Of a DNA stretch of 64,000 nt, positions 35,679-45,011 are shown piece by piece. Made by a program: the position numbers and the translations under genes. The DNA comes from Pseudomonas helmanticensis (GTDB lineage Bacteria; Pseudomonadota; Gammaproteobacteria; Pseudomonadales; Pseudomonadaceae), in assembly GCF_900182985.1 (NCBI RefSeq), contig NZ_FXUY01000001.1, forward strand, positions 4,785,501 through 4,849,500, given 5' to 3'. The notes beneath the pieces were generated by a model, which did not search any database, was not told where the DNA came from, and saw nothing but the letters and a program-made list of their open reading frames with translations. Position 1 is the stretch's first letter; each line of letters opens with the position of its first letter.

Positions 35679-35710
35679 AGCTCCACGACAGCGAACCCCG
35701 TGGAGTGAGC

Positions 35711-37381
35711 ATGACAACAACAATTTCCCCCGACTCGCGCTGGACGCGGCGGCGCGATGAGAAGCAGCGCCGCCTCGACAAGGTGCGCGGGCTGGCCGAC
35801 GGTGTGGTGTTGCCCACCGACAAGATCGTCGCCGCGCTCGAAGCGCTGATTCATCCCGGCGACCGTGTGGTGCTGGAGGGCAACAACCAGAAGCAGGCGG
35901 ATTTCCTCTCGCGCTCGCTGGCCAAGGCCGACCCGGAAAAGCTCCACGACCTGCACATGATCATGCCCAGCGTCGGTCGCTCCGAGCACCTCGACCTGTT
36001 CGAACGCGGCATCGCCCGCAAGCTCGATTTCTCCTTCGCCGGCACCCAGAGCCTGCGCATCAGCCAGTTGCTTGAAGACGGCCTGCTGGAAATCGGCGCG
36101 ATTCACACTTACATCGAACTCTACGCGCGACTGGTGGTGGACCTGATCCCCAACGTCGTGCTCTCGGCCGGGTTCATGGCCGACCGCGCCGGCAACATCT
36201 ACACCGGCCCGAGCACCGAAGACACCCCGGCGCTGATCGAACCGGCCGCGTTCAGCGACGGCATCGTCATCGTCCAGGTCAACCAATTGGTCGACGACGT
36301 CAGCGAGCTACCACGCGTTGATATTCCCGCCTCATGGGTCGATTTCGTCGTGGTCGCCGACAAGCCGTTCTACATCGAACCGCTGTTCACCCGCGACCCA
36401 CGCCACATCAAGCCTGTGCACGTGCTGATGGCGATGATGGCGATTCGCGGCATCTACGAAAAACACAACGTGCAGTCGCTCAACCACGGCATCGGTTTCA
36501 ACACCGCCGCCATCGAATTGATCCTTCCGACCTACGGCGAATCCCTAGGCCTCAAAGGCAAGATCTGTCGCAACTGGACGCTCAACCCGCACCCGACGCT
36601 GATCCCGGCGATCGAGAGCGGCTGGGTCGAAAGCGTGCATTGCTTCGGCACCGAACTGGGCATGGAAAACTACATCGCCGCGCGCCCGGACGTGTTCTTC
36701 ACCGGCCGCGATGGCTCGCTGCGTTCCAACCGGATGTTCTGCCAACTCGCCGGGCAATACGCGGTGGATCTGTTTATCGGCGCGACGTTGCAAGTCGATG
36801 GCGACGGCCATTCCTCGACCGTCACCCGTGGCCGTCTCGCCGGTTTCGGCGGCGCGCCGAACATGGGCCACGACCCGCGCGGTCGCCGTCACGGCACCCC
36901 GGCGTGGCTGGACATGCGCCACGACGATTCGCAGCAACCGATGCTCGAACGCGGCAAGAAACTCGTGGTGCAAATGGTCGAGACATTCCAGGAGGGCGGC
37001 AAACCGACCTTCGTCGAAACCCTCGACGCGGTGGAAGTGGCGAAGAAAAGCGGCATGCCGCTGGCGCCGATCATGATCTACGGTGATGACGTCACACACC
37101 TGCTCACCGAAGAAGGCATCGCCTACCTGTACAAGGCGCGTTCGCTGGAAGAGCGCCAGGCGATGATCGCTGCGGTCGCCGGCGTCACCGCCATCGGCCT
37201 GCGCCACAACCCGAAAGACACCGAACGCATGCGCCGCGAAGGCCTGATCGCCTTGCCCGAAGACCTCGGCATCCGCCGCACCGACGCCACTCGCGAATTG
37301 CTCGCGGCAAAAAGCGTGGCCGATCTGGTCGAGTGGTCCGGCGGCCTGTACAACCCGCCCGCCAAATTCAGGAGCTGGTAA
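35711..37381 (+). CDS. mdcA: Malonate decarboxylase alpha subunit (acyl-carrier transferase) MdcA
   Basis: MdcA exchanges acetyl for malonyl on the carrier subunit MdcC (acetyl-S-ACP:malonate transferase), the first half-reaction of biotin-independent malonate decarboxylase. The 556-residue protein shows [18 protein letters not shown] near residue 54, [33 protein letters not shown] near 136 and [27 protein letters not shown] near 372. The ATG at 35711 follows GGAG; an upstream GTG was not used. It overlaps mdcB by TAATG. Confidence 0.96.
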   Translation: MTTTISPDSRWTRRRDEKQRRLDKVRGLADGVVLPTDKIVAALEALIHPGDRVVLEGNNQKQADFLSRSLAKADPEKLHDLHMIMPSVGRSEHLDLFERGIARKLDFSFAGTQSLRISQLLEDGLLEIGAIHTYIELYARLVVDLIPNVVLSAGFMADRAGNIYTGPSTEDTPALIEPAAFSDGIVIVQVNQLVDDVSELPRVDIPASWVDFVVVADKPFYIEPLFTRDPRHIKPVHVLMAMMAIRGIYEKHNVQSLNHGIGFNTAAIELILPTYGESLGLKGKICRNWTLNPHPTLIPAIESGWVESVHCFGTELGMENYIAARPDVFFTGRDGSLRSNRMFCQLAGQYAVDLFIGATLQVDGDGHSSTVTRGRLAGFGGAPNMGHDPRGRRHGTPAWLDMRHDDSQQPMLERGKKLVVQMVETFQEGGKPTFVETLDAVEVAKKSGMPLAPIMIYGDDVTHLLTEEGIAYLYKARSLEERQAMIAAVAGVTAIGLRHNPKDTERMRREGLIALPEDLGIRRTDATRELLAAKSVADLVEWSGGLYNPPAKFRSW

Positions 37382-38253
37382 TGCACGCACTTAACCTGCA
37401 AGCGAAACCGCTGTCCCTGGCTGATCGATTGGCTGATCTTGCGGTGGACGCGCTGATTGACGAAGCGGATCTGTCGCCGAAACCGGCACTGGTCGACCGT
37501 CGCGGCAATGGCGCGCACACCGATTTGCACCTGGGCCTGATGCACGCGTCGGCGCTGTCGTTGTGGCCGGCGTTCAAGGAGATGGCTGAAGCAGCGGTTG
37601 AAATCGGCGAAGTCGATTCAACGTTGCGCGAAGCGATTGGCCGCATCGGCCGTGAGGGCGAGCAAGCCATGCTCACCACCACCAACGGCGTGAACACGCA
37701 TCGCGGCGCAATTTGGGCGCTGGGATTGTTGGTGACCGCCGCTGCAATGGAGCCGAAATCCACCAGCGCCAATGCAGTTTCATTGCGCGCCGCGCGACTG
37801 GCCTTGCTGGATGACCGCCACGCCCCCAAACCTTTGAGCCACGGCGCCCAAGTCGCCCTGCGTTATGGCGCTCGCGGTGCTCGTGAAGAAGCGCAACTCG
37901 GCTTCCCCTCAGTTCTGCAACGTGGCTTGCCACAACTCAAACGCAGCCGCGCCAACGGCCACGGCGAACAGAACGCTCGACTCGATGCCTTGCTCGCGAT
38001 CATGACTGACCTCGCTGACACCTGCGTGCTCTACCGCGCCGGCGAAGAGGGCTTGCAAGCCATGCAACTCGGCGCGCAAGCGGTACTCGACGCCGGTGGT
38101 AGCGCCAGCCTCAGCGGTCGCCGCCGGCTGCACGAACTGGATCAACAACTCATCGCATTGAATGCCTCGCCCGGTGGCGCCGCCGACTTGCTCGCCGCCA
38201 CGCTGCTGCTCGACCGTATCGAGCGCGACGGCATCCTTCAGGGAGCGTTTTGA
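37381..38253 (+). CDS. mdcB: Triphosphoribosyl-dephospho-CoA synthase MdcB
   Basis: MdcB makes the precursor of the 2'-(5''-phosphoribosyl)-3'-dephospho-CoA prosthetic group from ATP and dephospho-CoA, as CitG does for citrate lyase. The 290-residue protein shows [48 protein letters not shown] near residues 11-57. A second signature, [18 protein letters not shown], lies near 100, and a C-terminal [16 protein letters not shown] near 263. Its last base is the first base of mdcC. Confidence 0.94.
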   Translation: MHALNLQAKPLSLADRLADLAVDALIDEADLSPKPALVDRRGNGAHTDLHLGLMHASALSLWPAFKEMAEAAVEIGEVDSTLREAIGRIGREGEQAMLTTTNGVNTHRGAIWALGLLVTAAAMEPKSTSANAVSLRAARLALLDDRHAPKPLSHGAQVALRYGARGAREEAQLGFPSVLQRGLPQLKRSRANGHGEQNARLDALLAIMTDLADTCVLYRAGEEGLQAMQLGAQAVLDAGGSASLSGRRRLHELDQQLIALNASPGGAADLLAATLLLDRIERDGILQGAF

Positions 38254-38552
38254 TGGAAACCCTATCGTTTGAATTCCCCGCCGGGCAGCCGCCACGCGGT
38301 CGCGCGCTGGTTGGTTGTGTCGGCTCGGGTGATCTGGAAGTGCTGATCGAACCGGGCCTGGCCGGCAAGCTGACGATCAATGTGCAGACCTCGGTCAACG
38401 GCGCCCAGTTGCGTTGGCAGCACCTGTTTGCGCGGATGTTCGACGGCACCACGCCGCCGGCGATGGCTATTGATATCCACGATTTCGGCGCGACGCCGGG
38501 GGTGGTGCGCTTGCGTCTGGAACAAGGTTTCGAGGAGATCGGCCATGACTGA
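38253..38552 (+). CDS. mdcC: Malonate decarboxylase acyl carrier subunit MdcC
   Basis: This 99-residue acyl carrier subunit (delta) bears the dephospho-CoA-type arm through the Ser of CVGSGDLEVLIE near residue 25. The beginning [31 protein letters not shown] is typical of MdcC. It overlaps mdcB upstream and mdcD downstream. Confidence 0.94.
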   Translation: METLSFEFPAGQPPRGRALVGCVGSGDLEVLIEPGLAGKLTINVQTSVNGAQLRWQHLFARMFDGTTPPAMAIDIHDFGATPGVVRLRLEQGFEEIGHD

Positions 38553-39396
38553 CAGCGCAGCGTTGCTTAACAAACACAGCTTCGTCGAACTCGGCGCGCG
38601 GCAACGGGCGAAGGCTTTGCTCGATGCCGGCAGCTTTCGCGAATTGCTTGATCCGTTTCAACGGGTGATGTCGCCGTGGCTCGAACGCCAGGGCGTGGTG
38701 CCGCAGGCCGATGACGGCGTGGTGATCGCCAAGGGCAGCCTCGACGGTTTGCCGATAGTCATTGCCGCGATTGAAGGCGCGTTCCAGGGTGGCAGCCTTG
38801 GCGAAGTCGGTGGGGCGAAGATTGCCGGCGCGCTGGAACTGGCGGCTGAAGACAACCGTAAAGGCATTCCGACCCGCGCGGTGTTGCTGCTGGAAACCGG
38901 TGGCGTGCGCTTGCAGGAGGCCAATCTCGGGCTGGCGGCGATTGCTGATATTCATGCGGCGATTGTCGATTTGCAGCAGTACCAACCGGTGGTCGGTGTG
39001 GTTGCGGGTAGCGTCGGTTGCTTCGGCGGCATGTCGATTGCGGCGGCGCTGTGCAGTTATTTGCTGGTGACTCAGGAAGCACGCCTTGGTTTGAACGGCC
39101 CGCAGGTGATTGAGCAAGAAGCCGGGATCGAGGAATACGACTCCCGCGACCGTCCCTTCATCTGGAGCCTGACCGGTGGCGAGCAGCGTTTTGCCAGTGG
39201 TCTGGTGGATCGTTATGTCGCCGACGACGTGGCGAAGATTCGTCAGCAGGTCGGTGAATTGCTCCAGCAAGGTTTGCCGGCGCAGCCGCGCAGCCAACGC
39301 GCCGAATGGTTTCTGCAACGTCTCGGCAGTCTGAACACTGACCCGCAAATCGAACCGTCGGTGGTTCGCGACCTGTATCAAGGAGAGCGCTCATGA
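38545..39396 (+). CDS. mdcD: Malonate decarboxylase beta subunit MdcD
   Basis: MdcD is one half of the carboxyltransferase-fold decarboxylase that converts malonyl-S-MdcC to acetyl-S-MdcC plus CO2. The 283-residue crotonase/carboxyltransferase-like protein shows SLGEVGGAKIAGALELAAED near residue 90, LLLETGGVRLQEANLGLAAIADIHAAI near 113 and GVVAGSVGCFGGMSIAAALCSYLL near 152. A frame open from 38380 overlaps mdcC and was trimmed to ATG 38545. It overlaps mdcE by ATGA. Confidence 0.95.
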   Translation: MTDSAALLNKHSFVELGARQRAKALLDAGSFRELLDPFQRVMSPWLERQGVVPQADDGVVIAKGSLDGLPIVIAAIEGAFQGGSLGEVGGAKIAGALELAAEDNRKGIPTRAVLLLETGGVRLQEANLGLAAIADIHAAIVDLQQYQPVVGVVAGSVGCFGGMSIAAALCSYLLVTQEARLGLNGPQVIEQEAGIEEYDSRDRPFIWSLTGGEQRFASGLVDRYVADDVAKIRQQVGELLQQGLPAQPRSQRAEWFLQRLGSLNTDPQIEPSVVRDLYQGERS

Positions 39397-40178
39397 GCGG
39401 TTATTCATTGCGCGGTTTGAACTGGTTTAACGCCTTGAGCGCCGGCGCTCTCAAGGTCGAAGGGCTGCCGCCATCGTTGAGGGTCGCTGACGGTGAATTG
39501 GGGCGTTTTATCGCTGTGGTCGCTGATCCGGACAATCGTTTTCCGCGTGCTCGTAATGGCGAAGTCGGCTTGCTCGAAGGCTGGGGTCTGGCCAAGGCTG
39601 TGGATGACGCGATCACGGCTGACCGCGATAAAGCGCAGAAGCGCCCGATCATCGCCATCGTCGATGTGCCGAGCCAGGCCTACGGTCGCCGTGAAGAAGC
39701 CCTCGGCATTCACCAGGCGCTGGCCGGTGCGGCGGACAGTTATGCCCGCGCACGTCTGGCCGGGCATCCGGTGATTGCGTTGTTGGTGGGTAAGGCTATG
39801 TCCGGGGCGTTTCTGGCTCATGGTTACCAGGCCAACCGTTTGATTGCGCTGCGCGATCCGGGCGTGATGGTGCATGCGATGGGCAAAGCTTCGGCCGCAC
39901 GGGTGACCTTGCGCAGTGTTGAAGAGCTGGAAGCGTTGGCCGCCAGCGTGCCGCCGATGGCTTATGACATCGACAGCTATGCGAGTCTCGGATTGCTCTG
40001 GGAAACCTTGTCGGTGCAGCAGATCGAGCAGCCGACGGCGGAGGATCTCTCAAGGGTTAACGAATGCCTCAAACAAGCCATCGGCGATGTCTCCAGCACT
40101 GACTTGAGCAATCGTCTCGGCGCGAAAAATCGTGCGGCTTCCAGCAAAGTGCGCGAACTGTTGATGGCGCAGTGGTGA
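39393..40178 (+). CDS. mdcE: Malonate decarboxylase gamma subunit MdcE
   Basis: MdcE is the partner of MdcD in the decarboxylase. The 261-residue protein begins MSGYSLRGLNWFNALSAGA, shows PIIAIVDVPSQAYGRREEALGIHQALAGAADSYARARLAGHPVIALLVGKAMSGAFLAHG near residues 85-145, and has VMVHAMGKASAARVTLRS near 158. The conserved Gly pairs position the acyl-thioester oxyanion. It overlaps mdcG by GTGA. Confidence 0.95.
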   Translation: MSGYSLRGLNWFNALSAGALKVEGLPPSLRVADGELGRFIAVVADPDNRFPRARNGEVGLLEGWGLAKAVDDAITADRDKAQKRPIIAIVDVPSQAYGRREEALGIHQALAGAADSYARARLAGHPVIALLVGKAMSGAFLAHGYQANRLIALRDPGVMVHAMGKASAARVTLRSVEELEALAASVPPMAYDIDSYASLGLLWETLSVQQIEQPTAEDLSRVNECLKQAIGDVSSTDLSNRLGAKNRAASSKVRELLMAQW

Positions 40179-40792
40179 GCACGCCTCTGGCCCACGATCT
40201 GCTCTGGGGCATGACCCCGGCGCAGTTGCCGGCGGATGCGCCGTTGTGGGCGGTCGAGTCGCTGGCCGCTGGGCAACCGGTGGTGGTGCGGCGCGCGTTG
40301 AGTGCTGAAGGTTTTGTCGCGGTCGGCGTGCGCGGTGTGTTGCGCGAGCAGCGGCTGGCAGCGTTTATGGCACTGGGTTCGACTGCCTGTCGGGTCAGCC
40401 CCGAAGTGCTTTGTCATGTCGATTGCGAACGCGATCTGCCAGTGATGCAGGCGCTCAAACAACTGCGGCCAATGCTCGACGATTGCGGTTGGGTCTGGGG
40501 TGTCAGTGGCAGTGTCGGGTTTGAATTGGCCAGTGGTTTTATCGCGATGCACGCGGCCAGCGACCTCGATTTGATTCTGCGTACACCGCAACTGATCACT
40601 CGTAATCAGGCACGCAAACTGGTCGAACTTTTTGATCAGGCCGTGTGCCGGGTCGATATGCAATTGCAAACGCCGTTCGGTGCCGTGGCGCTGCGTGAGT
40701 GGGCCAGCGGTTCGGCGCGCGTGCTGTTGAAAAATGCCCATCAGGCTTGCCTGGTGATTGATCCGTGGAATCCGCAGGAGCAGGCGGCGTGA
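40175..40792 (+). CDS. mdcG: Phosphoribosyl-dephospho-CoA transferase MdcG
   Basis: MdcG transfers the triphosphoribosyl-dephospho-CoA moiety onto the Ser of MdcC, completing the holo-carrier; it is CitX-like in role. The 205-residue protein begins with a GTG (VSTPLAHDLLWGMTPAQLPADAPLWAVESLAAGQPVVVRR) that overlaps the mdcE stop. A GTG one codon earlier is equally possible. The nucleotidyltransferase-like WGVSGSVGFELASG near residue 110 and SDLDLILRTP near 130 support the assignment. Confidence 0.93.
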   Translation: MSTPLAHDLLWGMTPAQLPADAPLWAVESLAAGQPVVVRRALSAEGFVAVGVRGVLREQRLAAFMALGSTACRVSPEVLCHVDCERDLPVMQALKQLRPMLDDCGWVWGVSGSVGFELASGFIAMHAASDLDLILRTPQLITRNQARKLVELFDQAVCRVDMQLQTPFGAVALREWASGSARVLLKNAHQACLVIDPWNPQEQAA

Positions 40793-41709
40793 GCAGTCTG
40801 CTGGTGTTCCCCGGCCAGGGTGCGCAGCAAGCGGGCATGCTGCAGCGTTTGCCTCGGGAATCGTTGGTCGAGGCCAGTGATGTGCTCGGTGAAGATGTAT
40901 CGCTGCTGGATTCCAGCGCAGCGTTGCGCACGACAAGGGCGGTTCAGCTGTGCCTGCTGATCGCCGGCGTCGCTGCTTCGCGGCAGCTGTTGCAAGACGG
41001 ACTCACGGCAGATTATGTCGCCGGCCTGTCCATCGGCGCTTACCCGGCAGCGGTGGTTGCCGGCGCCTTGAGCTTCAGCGATGCGCTGCATCTGGTCAGC
41101 CTGCGCGGCGAACTGATGCAGCAAGCTTATCCACAAGGCTATGGAATGACCGCGATCATCGGCCTGCAGTTATCCACAGTCGAAACGCTGCTGGCGCAGG
41201 TGCACAGCGAAGATTCGCCGGTGTATCTGGCCAACATCAATGCCGATAACCAGGTGGTGATTGCCGGCAGCGACAAGGCCATGCAAGCCGTGGCTGAACT
41301 CGCGCGCAGTCGTGGCGCCGGTCTGGCCAAACGTCTGGCAGTGAGCGTGCCTTCGCACTGCCCACTGCTGGAAAAACCGGCACAAACCCTCGCCGAAGCC
41401 TTCGCCAAGGTTGAACTGAAAACCGCGAAAATCGCTTACCTGAGCGGCAGCCGCGCACGCCCTGTGACCAAAGTAGAAGCGCTGCGCGACGACCTCGCCT
41501 TCAACATGTGCCGCGTGGTGGATTGGCGCGGCACCGTGCAAAGCGCTTACGAGCGCGGCGTACGTTTACAGATCGAACTGCCGCCCGGTGCGGTGCTGAC
41601 CGGGCTGGCGCGCCGGGTGTTCGAGCAGGGCACCGTCACTGCCTTCGACAGTGCGCGGCTCGACACCTTGCAAGCGCTGTTGCGTGAGGAGGGTAGCCGC
41701 CAACTCTAA
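40789..41709 (+). CDS. mdcH: Malonyl-CoA:ACP malonyltransferase MdcH
   Basis: MdcH primes the carrier by transferring malonyl from malonyl-CoA. The 306-residue FabD-like protein shows VFPGQGAQQAGML near residue 5, the nucleophile Ser in VAGLSIGAYPAAVVAGAL near 80 (GLSIG elbow) and catalytic His in VSVPSHCPLLEKPA near 185. It begins at a GTG overlapping mdcG (GTGA); an earlier ATG at 40765 lies inside mdcG. Confidence 0.94.
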   Translation: MSSLLVFPGQGAQQAGMLQRLPRESLVEASDVLGEDVSLLDSSAALRTTRAVQLCLLIAGVAASRQLLQDGLTADYVAGLSIGAYPAAVVAGALSFSDALHLVSLRGELMQQAYPQGYGMTAIIGLQLSTVETLLAQVHSEDSPVYLANINADNQVVIAGSDKAMQAVAELARSRGAGLAKRLAVSVPSHCPLLEKPAQTLAEAFAKVELKTAKIAYLSGSRARPVTKVEALRDDLAFNMCRVVDWRGTVQSAYERGVRLQIELPPGAVLTGLARRVFEQGTVTAFDSARLDTLQALLREEGSRQL

Positions 41710-41775
41710 ACCGCCGCGACTCAAGCTTCGAACAACAAAAACAACATTCGACGATGCACTTTGAGGACTACAACA

Positions 41776-42168
41776 ATGATTATTTACGGTGTGGCGTTTC
41801 TCGCCTTTTGTACGCTGGTGGGTATCTGGGTCGGTGAACTGCTCGGCAAGCTGATCGGCGTGCCGGCCAACGTCGGCGGCGTCGGCATTGCGATGCTGCT
41901 GTTGATCGGTCTGGGCAGTTATCTGAACAAAAGCGGATGGCTCAAGGGCAAGACCGAGCAGGGTGTCGAATTCTGGAGCGCGGTCTACATTCCTATCGTG
42001 GTGGCCATGGCGGCCCAGCAAAACGTCTACGGCGCACTGAAGGGCGGGCCGATGGCGATCCTCGCCGGGACGCTGGCCGTGGTCATCGCCTTTGCCTTGG
42101 TGCCGGTGCTGACGCGCATGGGCAACAAGGAGCAGACCCCGATCGCTCCAGCCAAGACTGCGGGGTAA
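41776..42168 (+). CDS. mdcL: Malonate transporter subunit MdcL
   Basis: This 130-residue membrane protein has four hydrophobic segments (about residues 2-22, 30-48, 60-82, 90-112). It begins MIIYGVAFLAFCTLVGIWVGELLGKLIGVPANVGGVGIAMLLLIGLG. With MdcM it forms the two-component malonate uptake system. The ATG at 41776 has GAGGA nine bases upstream; the TTG at 41761 was not used. It is separated from mdcH by 66 bases. Confidence 0.93.
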   Translation: MIIYGVAFLAFCTLVGIWVGELLGKLIGVPANVGGVGIAMLLLIGLGSYLNKSGWLKGKTEQGVEFWSAVYIPIVVAMAAQQNVYGALKGGPMAILAGTLAVVIAFALVPVLTRMGNKEQTPIAPAKTAG

Positions 42169-42173
42169 TCGCC

Positions 42174-42938
42174 ATGTACGAATCGATGATGAAAGTGATC
42201 ACCGGGTACGGTTTGATCAGCGGCTTCCTGATTGTCGGCCTGACCATGTGGGTGTCCTACTGGATGTCCAACACCTTCACCAAGGGCCGCTTGCACGGCT
42301 CGGCCATCGCTATTTTGCTCGGGCTGGTGCTGTCGTATGTCGGCGGCGCACTGACTGGCGGGCAGAAGGGTGTGGTGGATATTCCCTTGCTGTCCGGCAT
42401 CGGCTTGCTCGGCGGGGCGATGTTGCGCGATTTCGCGATTGTTGCCACGGCGTTTGGTGTCAGTGTCGAAGAGCTCAAGCGTGCCGGGTTTGTCGGTGTG
42501 CTGGCGCTGTTTGTAGGTGTCGGTACGTCGTTTGTCGCTGGGGTCGGCGTGGCGATGGCGTTCGGTTATACCGATGCGGTGAGCCTGACCACCATTGGCG
42601 CGGGCGCGGTGACTTACATCGTCGGGCCAGTGACCGGCGCGGCGATTGGTGCGAGTTCCGAGGTGATGGCGCTGTCGATTGCGGCGGGGCTGATCAAGGC
42701 GATTCTGGTGATGGTGATGACGCCGTTCGTGGCGCCGATGATCGGCCTCAACAACCCGCGCAGTGCGGTGATTTTTGGCGGCTTGATGGGTACGTCGAGT
42801 GGCGTCGCTGGTGGGTTGGCGGCGACGGATCCGAAGCTGGTGCCTTATGGGTGTCTGACGGCTGCGTTTTATACGGCGCTTGGGTGTTTGTTGGGGCCTT
42901 CGGTGTTGTTTTTGGCGATGCGCGGGTTGATGGGATAA
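42174..42938 (+). CDS. mdcM: Malonate transporter subunit MdcM
   Basis: This 254-residue multi-spanning membrane protein (about six segments) begins MYESMMKVITGYGLISGFLIVGLTMWVSYWMSN. It contains VDIPLLSGIGLLGGAMLRDFAIVATAFGVS near residues 65-95 and IFGGLMGTSSGVAGGLAATDPKLVPYG near 200. It follows mdcL by five bases. The overlapping frame from 41937 is a shadow of both genes. Confidence 0.93.
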   Translation: MYESMMKVITGYGLISGFLIVGLTMWVSYWMSNTFTKGRLHGSAIAILLGLVLSYVGGALTGGQKGVVDIPLLSGIGLLGGAMLRDFAIVATAFGVSVEELKRAGFVGVLALFVGVGTSFVAGVGVAMAFGYTDAVSLTTIGAGAVTYIVGPVTGAAIGASSEVMALSIAAGLIKAILVMVMTPFVAPMIGLNNPRSAVIFGGLMGTSSGVAGGLAATDPKLVPYGCLTAAFYTALGCLLGPSVLFLAMRGLMG

Positions 42939-42952
42939 CAGCAAAGAGCTGC

Positions 42953-43125
42953 CTTCACCCTAACCCTCCCGAAACGTCGGACCGCCCGTAGGGAGAGGGG
43001 ACTGACCGAGGTGTTTTGGCGTTATACATCGACCTGAAATTTCTGAGTCGAATTCAATTCTTGAACCCATGAAGATCTGCTCCCTTTCCCCTCTACCCCT
43101 TGGGGGAGAGGGCTGGGGTGAGGGG
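42953..43125. repeat. MITE-like element with CCCTCACCCC inverted ends, copy 2 (inverted orientation)
   Basis: Read on the minus strand this copy shows the same internal blocks as copy 3: GGGAAAGGGAGCAGATCTTC, GAAATTTCAGGTCGATGTA and CGGTCAGTCCCCTCTCCC. Its left end is altered by about 20 extra bases (42971-42990) between CCCTCCC and GGGAGAGGGG. It separates mdcM from the convergent mdcR. Confidence 0.82.
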
Positions 43126-43149
43126 GTAGCCCTTGATTTTGATCTTGAT

Positions 43150-44070
43150 CTAAACCCCAGCCTGCCGATTCGCATACATCCGACACTCCGCCAACAACGC
43201 CAGCAAATTCGGATCCCGCTCCTTGGCCTTCAAAAACACCACACCGATGTGCTGCTGCAACCGGTACTTCTCCTGCAACGGAATCAGCTTCACCCGGTTC
43301 TCATACACCGCCGCAATCCTTCCCGGCAGCAACGCATAACCCACTCCCGAACTGACCATGCTCAACAGCGTGAAGATGTCATTCACCTGCATCGCCACCT
43401 TCGGCTCGAACCCCGCCTGCTTGAATACCCGGTTGCCGTCCTGATGCGTCGCAAAGCCCTGGGTCAAGGTAATAAAAGTTTCATCCCGGACTTCCGCCAG
43501 ATCGACTTCACTGCGCTGGGCAAACTTTGAATCCGCCGGGGTGGCGAGGAAGATGTCGTCGGAGAACAGCGCAATCTGCTCGCAATCCGGGTCGTTGATG
43601 CTGTCGTCCAGCGACACCAGAATCGCGTCGACTTCCATGTTTTTCAGCTTGTAGAGCAGGTCGATGTTCGAGCCGAGGATCAGGTCGATGTTGAGTTCGC
43701 TGCGGCGGATCTTCAGGCCCATGATCAGTTGCGGTACGGTTTTCACTGTCAGTGAATACAGCGAGCCAAGCTTGAAACGTTCGGCGGAGAACCCGGCGGC
43801 TTCGCGGGTCAGGCGCACGCTTTCGACGACGTCGTTGATCAGCTTCTGCGCGCGTTCTTCGAGGACGTAGGCGCTTTCCAGCGGTGTCAGGTTGCGGCCT
43901 TCGTGTTTGAACAGCGGGCAGCGCAGGGCGCTTTCCAGCGAGTGAATCGCGCGGTGCACGCTGACGTTGCTGGTCTGCAACTCGGCAGCGGCGCGGGCGA
44001 GGTTGCCGGTGCGCATGAAGGCGAGGAACACCTCAAGTTTTTTCAGGGTCAACTCTTCGTCGATCAGCAT
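43150..44070 (-). CDS. mdcR: LysR-family regulator of malonate utilisation MdcR
   Basis: This 306-residue LysR protein has an N-terminal winged helix (LTLKKLEVFLAFMRTGNLARAAAELQTSNVSVHRAIHSLESAL, about residues 8-50). The substrate-binding domain follows (about 90-300), with VSSGVGYALLPGRIAAVY near 250. It lies convergent to mdcM, completing an mdcABCDEGHLM-R set. Activation of the mdc operon by malonate or malonyl-CoA is inferred from homologues. The start at 44070 avoids a longer frame to 44106 without a binding site. Confidence 0.93.
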   Translation of the reverse strand: MLIDEELTLKKLEVFLAFMRTGNLARAAAELQTSNVSVHRAIHSLESALRCPLFKHEGRNLTPLESAYVLEERAQKLINDVVESVRLTREAAGFSAERFKLGSLYSLTVKTVPQLIMGLKIRRSELNIDLILGSNIDLLYKLKNMEVDAILVSLDDSINDPDCEQIALFSDDIFLATPADSKFAQRSEVDLAEVRDETFITLTQGFATHQDGNRVFKQAGFEPKVAMQVNDIFTLLSMVSSGVGYALLPGRIAAVYENRVKLIPLQEKYRLQQHIGVVFLKAKERDPNLLALLAECRMYANRQAGV

Positions 44071-44110
44071 GGCGCGGACTCTTTTTGGTATCGGCCGATT
44101 GTGCACGGAA

Positions 44111-44193
44111 GATCAAAAGATCGCAGCCTTCGGCAGCTCCTACATTGAGATGCGTTCGAAGGTAGGAGCTGCCGAAGGCTGCGATCTTTTGAT
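44111..44193. repeat. REPIN, GTAGGAGCTGCC family, inverted pair
   Basis: Units at 44111-44144 and 44162-44193 carry the GATCGCAGCCTTCGGCAGCTCC palindromic core (GAAGG variant). It lies in the divergent gap between mdcR and the hemolysin III gene, an unusual place because both promoters must sit around it. Confidence 0.87.
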
Positions 44194-44258
44194 TGCGCTT
44201 TTACGCTCAAGGCCCGAGCCTTGCGCGCTGCGGTAATGAATATTGAGGTAAGCGATAC

Positions 44259-44876
44259 ATGTATCACGGAGAACGATTGAATGCCTGGACCCATCTGGTC
44301 GGGGCGGTGGCGGCTTTTGTCGGCGGCGTGTGGATGCTGGTGATTGCCAGCCTGGATGGCAGTCCGTGGAAGATTGTCAGTGTGGCGATTTACGCGTTCA
44401 CTTTGCTGGTGCTTTACAGCGCTTCCACCGTTTACCACAGCGTGCGCGGGCGCAAGAAAGCGATCATGAAGAAGGTCGATCACTTTTCGATCTACTTGCT
44501 GATCGCCGGCAGTTACACGCCGTTCTGCCTGGTCACCCTGCGCGGGGCGTGGGGCTGGACGCTGTTCGGGATTGTCTGGGGGCTGGCGCTGATCGGCATT
44601 CTGCAAGAGATCAAACCGCGTTCGGAGGCGCGGATTCTGTCGATCGTGATTTACGCGGTGATGGGCTGGATTGTGTTAGTGGCGGTGAAGCCGTTGATTG
44701 CGGCGCTGGGCACCACCGGGTTTGCCTGGCTGGCGTCGGGCGGGGTTTTGTACACGGTGGGGATTATCTTTTTTGCCCTGGATCACCGGCTGCGGCATGC
44801 GCATGGGATCTGGCATCTGTTTGTGATTGCCGGAAGCTTGCTGCACTTTGTCGCGATTCTGTTTTATGTCCTCTAG
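44259..44876 (+). CDS. Hemolysin III family/PAQR-like membrane protein (TrhA type)
   Basis: This 205-residue, seven-segment membrane protein begins MYHGERLNAWTHLVGAVAAFVGGVWML. It shows the conserved metal-site residues Ser and His in STVYHSVRGRKK near residues 55-63, KKVDHFSIYLLIAGSYTPF near 71-89 and HAHGIWHLFVIAGSLLHF near 182-198. The family is homologous to PAQR receptors and linked to membrane homeostasis. 'Hemolysin' is historical and does not show toxicity. Confidence 0.93.
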   Translation: MYHGERLNAWTHLVGAVAAFVGGVWMLVIASLDGSPWKIVSVAIYAFTLLVLYSASTVYHSVRGRKKAIMKKVDHFSIYLLIAGSYTPFCLVTLRGAWGWTLFGIVWGLALIGILQEIKPRSEARILSIVIYAVMGWIVLVAVKPLIAALGTTGFAWLASGGVLYTVGIIFFALDHRLRHAHGIWHLFVIAGSLLHFVAILFYVL

Positions 44877-44886
44877 CCGGCTGACT

Positions 44887-44995
44887 GATCGTTCCCACGC
44901 TCTGCGTGGTAACGCCTCCTGTGACGCTCTGCGTCACGCCGTTTGGGACGCGGAGCGTCCCGGGCGGCATTCCCACGCAGAGCGTGGGAATGATC
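44887..44995. repeat. Nested palindrome element, GATCGTTCCCACGC family, copy 3
   Basis: A 109-base element with the same terminal arms as copies 1 and 2 but more diverged interior (GTGACGCTCTGCGTCAC hairpin followed by GGGACGCGGAGCGTCCC). The inner hairpin arms changed in a compensatory way (GGGACGC/GCGTCCC to GTGACGC/GCGTCAC), preserving pairing. It lies between the hemolysin III gene and the convergent rsmE. Confidence 0.85.
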
Positions 44996-45011
44996 AATTC
45001 GGCAAAAAGGA

